In this document: positions 58,520-64,000 of the stretch, piece by piece
How positions within the stretch are numbered: position 1 is the first letter of the stretch
How the letters are laid out: each line of letters opens with the position of its first letter
Assembly (NCBI GenBank): GCA_001986395.2
Contig: MQVO02000001.1
Span: forward strand, 1,674,001 to 1,738,000
Origin: Irpex lacteus
Lineage: Eukaryota > Basidiomycota > Agaricomycetes > Polyporales > Irpicaceae
Direction of reading: 5' to 3'
DNA length: 64,000 nucleotides
Notes under the pieces: model-generated
The model's database searches: none
Seen by the model: the letters and a program-made list of their open reading frames with translations, nothing else
What the model was told of the DNA's origin: nothing
Made by a program: the position numbers and the translations under genes

Positions 58520-59707
58520 ATGGCTTCCTGTCATGCGCCCAAGACAATCCACCCATGTGGTTGGATACCTGTGGAACTTGTCGAAACCGCCTTGGAGGAG
58601 TTGTTCTATGATGATCAACGCCAGCCGGATTACGCAACGCTATCCGCATGCTCCAGAGTGTGCTCAGCATGGAGGGCTCCCGCCCAGAAGCTGCTATTCC
58701 ACCAGCTCACGCTTCCTGGCAAATCTGACAAGAACATCCCCACCAACAAGCTCAAGAGCTTTCGAAGTGCCGTATACGATAACACATCAGAACGATCGCG
58801 TCTACTAGCGTCGTACATACGACGAGTACATGTGGTTCTCGGACACGATGCAAATGAGGTCTCTGACTTGGTCGACCTAGTATCGCACTGCCACCAATTA
58901 TACGAGGTGACTATGAGCGTGCAGACTCTCCACGCATTGGATACCAGCGACTTGGAGGCGCTGCGCGAAGCCCACCGACGGTCGCAGCCGTACTGCATAC
59001 GTGCTCTTGGGTTATTATCCTGCGGTGTGATGTCTCCGATTCTTTACCAATTGCTGTCCGTATGGCCTACTGTCCAATACCTACGCATAGGAACGGAGTT
59101 GGCCGCCCCTCCACCGAAGACGCCTCCCAATGTACAACTGTACGAGCTGGTGCTTTGGCGGGATTCCCGGCCCACCATACTGGAATGGATCCTTTCGAGT
59201 TCTGGACCAGCAAGCAGCCTACGTGTGCTGGAAATGAATTCAGCACCGACAAACCATTACGACCATGTGCTTGAACCACATTACCCGCACTTGCAGTCGC
59301 TCAGATTTTTCCGCAACACTTCTTTACGCGTGGGCACAGTCGCACGGAGATTCACGAACCTGCGCGAATTCATCGTCACTCAGCCCTCGAGCTTTCTCCC
59401 GCTCGGAGATTTGCCTGAGTCTATTGAGCATCTTGGCTTCCGCTACTTCCCCGGGGCAACGACGACGATTCCGCTGGGTCCAATCATCGCCGCGGTCGAG
59501 AAGTTGCCGAAGTTGCGCCTAGTAACGTGCGACGCAAGTGCGAAGGAGAATGAGCAATTCGCATCTTTGGAGAAGCTGTGTCGAAAGCATAAGGTGGCTA
59601 TTTCGTTTGATGTGCTGCCAATAAGAAGGGTGAGTGATCCGGAGTTCTCATTGATCCCGAAACTAAATGATGCTCTCTTTCCTCGGCGTTGCTGCCTCCG
59701 CTGTTGA
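58520..59707 (+). CDS. F-box-like protein
   Basis: The N-terminus IPVELVETALEELFYDD .. TLSACSRVCSAWRAPAQKLLFHQLTL fits an F-box, which would bind Skp1 in an SCF ubiquitin ligase. The rest is leucine-rich with repeat-like segments (LRVLEMNSA, LQSLRFFRN, LREFIV, IEHLGFRYF) as in LRR-type F-box proteins of Agaricomycetes, which form a large family. One long exon of 396 residues from the ATG at 58520 (MASCHAPKTIHP). An earlier in-frame ATG at 58454 would add 22 residues. The target is unknown. Confidence 0.7.
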   Translation: MASCHAPKTIHPCGWIPVELVETALEELFYDDQRQPDYATLSACSRVCSAWRAPAQKLLFHQLTLPGKSDKNIPTNKLKSFRSAVYDNTSERSRLLASYIRRVHVVLGHDANEVSDLVDLVSHCHQLYEVTMSVQTLHALDTSDLEALREAHRRSQPYCIRALGLLSCGVMSPILYQLLSVWPTVQYLRIGTELAAPPPKTPPNVQLYELVLWRDSRPTILEWILSSSGPASSLRVLEMNSAPTNHYDHVLEPHYPHLQSLRFFRNTSLRVGTVARRFTNLREFIVTQPSSFLPLGDLPESIEHLGFRYFPGATTTIPLGPIIAAVEKLPKLRLVTCDASAKENEQFASLEKLCRKHKVAISFDVLPIRRVSDPEFSLIPKLNDALFPRRCCLRC

Positions 59708-59940
59708 CCATCCTCTACAAAGTACGAAGACCCTGTGCCTCTAAACAAATACCCTCGGGGAAGATCTGTGGAGAACTTTAGGCACATGAACCAACCCATA
59801 TGCTCACCTGTCAGCGCACAAACTGCGTACAGCTAATGCCATAACGCAGGGTCTTCGCGCAGGGACGAATTAGATGCGTTTGGTGTGCGTGACAACGTAT
59901 AACGGTCGTAGAACAGTGCCGTGTATTCGTCGTAGGTATA
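59708..59940. other. Short convergent spacer
   Basis: It lies between the stops of the F-box gene and the SCOC-like gene. No feature was seen. Confidence 0.4.
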
Positions 59941-60309
59941 TCATCTCCTTTTAGCCATTTGCAACGTCAAATTATCAATGTACATCTGGAGAGTTTCGTT
60001 TCCTGACACCAATTTATCCACATCGCGTTGTACCAACTTTACCCTTTCAAGAAGAGCTGCAGCAGAAAACAACGGTCAACATATGTCGCAATGTAGGATC
60101 ATATTCCATGCCTTTGAGATCCTCCTGGGCTGCACCAATCTCTCTGTAGATAACGGTAGGAAGCAATGACCTCTTCAACGACTGAGTGAGACGTACTGTA
60201 TAGTCTTTTCTTTCTTGATCGCAGCCGTAACAATATCTTCCCCCGCCTCGGCGGGTGATGGTGCGCCCCATCCAGGCGATTCGTCGAATGACGGGAGTGA
60301 GAGTGACAT
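59941..60309 (-). CDS. SCOC: SCOC/Slo1-like short coiled-coil protein
   Basis: 78 residues in three exons: 60309-60197, an 8-nt exon 60143-60136 (AGAGATTG) and 60056-59941. The exons keep the frame only with the 8-nt exon, which encodes part of QEIA. The C-terminal half is a coiled coil (LLERVKLVQRDVDKLV, then NETLQMYIDNLTLQMAKRR) matching the SCOC/Slo1 family, whose members bind Arf-like GTPases and work in Golgi traffic and autophagy. An ARL8-type gene lies 6 kb away but that is probably chance. It shares a 292-bp divergent promoter with RAD50. Confidence 0.7.
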
Positions 60310-60601
60310 GGTAGTTGCAGTAAAGCCCGCTAAAGAACTCGGAGGAAAGCCGTCTGGGACGGAGCGCTCGCTACTCAGGGCAGCCACGTGGCAATAGCGC
60401 GCAGCACGTGACTCATAAAATAGACGCCGATGAACGCGTCCAGCGCGTCTGACGCGACCGCGACTCATTACTCTACCGCAGTGACTGCCTGGCCGTGACC
60501 CTCTTCTAACCAGTCTGTCACGTTCTATCAACATCTAGTGTCTGAATAAGGCAAGAACGAGCAAAACATATTGACAGAACGTCGAAGGGTGTGCTATAGC
60601 T
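60310..60601. promoter_or_regulatory. Divergent promoter, SCOC-like / RAD50
   Basis: 292 bp between two opposed ATGs, GC-rich, with repeated CGCGTC/GACGCG words around 60430-60470. There is no TATA box, which suits a housekeeping bidirectional promoter. Confidence 0.45.
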
Positions 60602-63600
60602 ATGGCCAGCCTGAACAAACTAGCAATTCGTGGGATTCGGTCTTTCGACGACAAGCAGCTCGCCGTCATCGAGTTCTTCAATCCTGTAACAGTCATTGTT
60701 GGTCATAACGGAAGCGGAAAGACGACTATCATTGAATGTCTCAAGTATGCGACAACGGGAGACCAGCCACCCAATACACGAGGGGGTGCTTTTATTCATG
60801 ACCCGAAGATGGCCAACGAGAAGGAAGTCAAAGCGCAAGTTCGTTTGCGCTTTGTGGCGGCGAATGGACAGCGTATGTTCGTCATGCGAAACCTCTCCGT
60901 AACAGTGAAGAAAACAGGGGCCATGACGATGAAGACGCTTGAAGGAGTTCTGGGCGTGTCAGATCAGGGTGGCAAAGGGGTCAGTTATACCTTATGATGT
61001 GCTTTATCACAGACGATAGCTCACCGTGATTTAGCGTGGAACGATCTCAACGAAATGTGCGGAGATGGACTCTGAGATACCGTCTCTACTAGGTGTTTCT
61101 AAGGCTGTTTTGGAGAATGTCATCTTCTGCCATCAGGAAGATTCATATTGGCCTCTCGCCGAGCCCGCAGCTCTGAAGAAGAAGTTTGACGACATCTTCG
61201 AGGCTACCAAGTATATTGACTTCTTGAAATGCAATGGATACACACTCACATGATTGACAGGTACACGAAAGCCCTGGATAACATTAAAGCTCTGCGCAAA
61301 GACCGTGTTGCTGACCTCAAGGCAGAACAAGAGCGACTCAGCTCGTTATCGCTTGAGAAGGCCCATGCCGACAAGTTAAAGAGTCGCATGTCCGACATGT
61401 CCAGCAACATTGCTGAGAAAGAGATTGAGCGAGACAGACTTACGGACAAGTACAACGAGGTTGTCACGGCCAACGCCAAATTCCTCGAGACGGCCACAAA
61501 GTTTCGTGAAACCTTCGTGAAAGTCGAAGCTCTAGAAGAAAAGAAGAGACGCTACCAGGAAGAGCTAGATAATGCCCGGGAGAATCTTCAAGAGATCGCA
61601 GGTAGCATTGGTAATCTCACTGTAATGCACTGTTGCTCACAAACTCGTGTCAGGTACCGACGAGGAGCTTGCCAGTCGACTACAAGGCTTCAACGACCAC
61701 ATCGCCAAGCAGAAACGTCAACGAGTCGAATTTGACAGCAGGCGACAGGATCTAGAAGACGAGATTGCTGCCCAGAGAGCAGCGCATACAAAGAAAGTCA
61801 GCGAACACGGTCAACTAGCTGCAGAAGCGAAGGTCAGTGCAGTTATTTCCGATTGCTCAGAGATACTTAACGCGCATATATTCAGGCTCACGAGGAGGTT
61901 CTTCGCGAGAGAGAAGAAACCATCCGAGAGCTGGGTGCCAAGCATCAGCTGCTGGGATATGACCATTCGCCTCTTGAGCGAGAGAAGATTATCGACTTTA
62001 TCACACGTCTGACTGATCTGCAACGCACCCAAAACAACGAGACCGACGCTTTGCAAGTATGTATTGCTAAGCCCTGTGATCTAACGACTCATGAGCTAAC
62101 CCGCGTACAGAGCGAGCAGAAACGCAAAAGTGAAGACTACAACACTAAGCTACGGAGGCTGCATGCGGATGTGGAACGGTTCAAGCAGCAGAAGGATACA
62201 CTCCGTGATCGCCAAGTAGGCCCAACTCAATAACCTCACCCCTTAGATGCTCACCATCTTACTCACAGACTACTCTACAAAATGCGATGATCAAAGCCGA
62301 GCGCGAGGTCGACGCCGCCGAAACACTGACGTCAAAGTTCAAGAACATCGAGACCGACATCGTCGAGAAGAAGCGCCGCATACAGCTGGTCAAGGATGAG
62401 ATCAAGGAGGCCAAGTTCGACCACAACCTCGGGGAGAAGAACAGCCGGGCGAGGTTGCTTGAGGTTGAGATCGCTGCGCTAGATTCGGAGATGACGAATC
62501 TCAATCTGCAAGGCAACAATCGTGCGAAGCTGGATATTGACCGGAATACTCTCACGAAGGTCGAGGCTGAGATCGCTAACGTGTAAGTGTGCTTGTGATT
62601 TCTCGTGCAATTTGTTCTTACGTGTCATGCAGCATCGCTATTCATAATGCAACGTTCCGTACCCTGGTTGGAAACGACGCTCGGCCTGAGACCATGGAGC
62701 GTGATCTCAGTCGAGTGGCACAGTAAGTATAGCATTGTTAGGCGTGGTGACGACTAGCTCTCACGATCATTATCACTGTCACACCGCTTTAGGGAGAAGC
62801 AGCGTGAACTTGCCGACTGCGATACTTCCCATGAGATTGCAGCCAAGGAACTTCAGGCGGTAGAGGCAGCTCTATCTGAGATCAAGAACCAGCTGCGACA
62901 AAAATCCGAACAAGTCCGTGGTAAGTGTTCTCACGCAATCCGTCCTGCCCTCGACTAAGCATGCTGTTTAAGCGCTCGATGTTAGGATCAAGCATGGTTT
63001 GGAAGAAGGCGTCGAACTGTTAGGTACTCCTGAGGAGGCGATCATCGAGGCTGAGAAGGAAGTGAACTGGCATAAGAAGTAAGCTTGGTCTCCTAGAGCG
63101 TCGGTGGTTGATTTGACGGCGTGTTCAGCGATTTGGCGACGGCGGATGGAGAGGCAAGAGCGTACCAGAAGATCCTGGATGACGGAAAGTCTAAGAAGCG
63201 ATGCCCGCTTTGCGAACGCAACATGAACGCGGAAGTTATGACCGTCTTTGAGAAGAATGTGGGTTTATTGCGCTACACTTCGTCTCCCCGCACTGACCTG
63301 GTTGGTAAGGCCCAAGTTGGTATCCAGAAAGGTTCAGCCGCTAGTAAGAAGACGACACAAGAAGAGCTGGAGGAATGGGAAATAGAGTTGAATCGAGTCA
63401 GGGAGTTGGGGAAATTGGCCACTACTCGTGACCAGCTTACCAAGGTGGATATCCCTGAATTGCAGAAGCAGCTCGAGGAGAAGGAAGAGAAGCTCCCCGA
63501 GGCCACCGCCAAGGCCAACGAGGTCAGGGATATTAATATCTTCACCGCTATCATGTATTGACAATCTATATCCAGACCTCCAAACGTGTCACTACCCTGA

Positions 63601-64000
63601 AGCAAGAAATCACCAAGATCAGCACACTTCAGGAAGAGGCACGATTTGTGTCGAGACAGTTCGCACAGGTACAGACATTGAACGCGGAGATTAGCCACCT
63701 CGAGGCACAGCTTAGGTCGACGGGCTCAACTAAGACCGCTGATGAGGTGAGAGCTGAGATCGACGATCTGAAAGCTCAGCTGTGCGTTTGATTCCATTCT
63801 ATGTGGCGAGGCAATCTGCAGGTACTGATCCATTCTACCTCCGTAATACATAGCAAACAAGTGGAGAGGGAGAAGCTCACATTGACAACCGAGAAAGAGC
63901 GTCTACAGGCCAATCTCCGGGGCTTCGAGAATGACCTGCATGCGCTGGAGCTGAATCTGGGTCAGGTTGAGAGAGAGCTGATGCATAAAGCGCAGACGGA
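60602..64000 (+). CDS. RAD50: RAD50 DNA-repair ATPase (5' part, cut by window end)
   Basis: SMC-like ATPase of the MRE11-RAD50-NBS1 complex for double-strand-break repair. Walker [10 protein letters not shown] follows [17 protein letters not shown]. The early conserved block [17 protein letters not shown] .. [14 protein letters not shown] needs two introns (near 60979-61035 and 61213-61260). Long coiled-coil segments follow, interrupted by many introns. The zinc hook CPLCERN at about 63202 marks the mid-point, after which the returning coiled coil begins. The gene runs beyond 64000, so Walker B and the signature motif are not in the window. No frame break was seen. Confidence 0.92.

Overview
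This window comes from a filamentous basidiomycete, most likely an Agaricomycete. Almost every gene is cut by many short GT-AG introns of about 45-80 nt. Genes are tightly packed on both strands, and the gene set is eukaryotic: sirtuin, ARL8, RPN13, PET127, RAD50, PLK4-like kinase. All gene models below were spliced by eye from intron signals and family motifs, so small exon-boundary errors are possible.

Left part (1-12.6 kb): an S1/P1-type secreted nuclease (minus), an HST2-like sirtuin (minus), two tandem paralogous membrane-anchored S33 alpha/beta-hydrolase peptidases (plus), and a single-pass membrane protein of unknown function (plus).

Middle (12.8-27.7 kb): a full-length, very young Ty3/gypsy-type LTR retrotransposon of 11.3 kb (13172-24505). 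Its two 1,324-bp LTRs show one difference by eye. It carries a gag-protease frame, a perfect -1 slippery heptamer directly before the gag stop, and pol (RT, RNase H, integrase) in the -1 frame. It also carries a separate intron-bearing gene on the opposite strand, bracketed by a duplicated polypurine tract. The element sits inside a small unknown gene and splits it. That gene was divergently paired with a Gly-rich gene. A second, decayed copy of the same pair lies at 26.9-27.7 kb, and a 681-bp MITE-like element lies between the copies.

Right part (28-64 kb): EBP-type sterol isomerase; C2H2 regulator preceded by a cluster of AGTGGCA motifs; alpha/beta hydrolase; dienelactone hydrolase with an upstream presequence exon; DUF2235 protein; PLK4-like kinase with cryptic polo boxes; universal-stress protein; small UBA protein; M3 oligopeptidase; PET127-like mitochondrial protein; ARL8 GTPase; RPN13; a short possible mitochondrial protein; a disordered protein; F-box protein; SCOC-like coiled-coil protein; and the 5' part of RAD50, which runs off the end. 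This is ordinary housekeeping gene order rather than a biosynthetic cluster.

The most unusual material is the retrotransposon (frameshift, AUG-free leader, captured antisense gene) with the gene pair it broke, the PLK4-like kinase, and a series of very small exons (5, 8, 9, 14, 19 and 24 nt) in unrelated genes.
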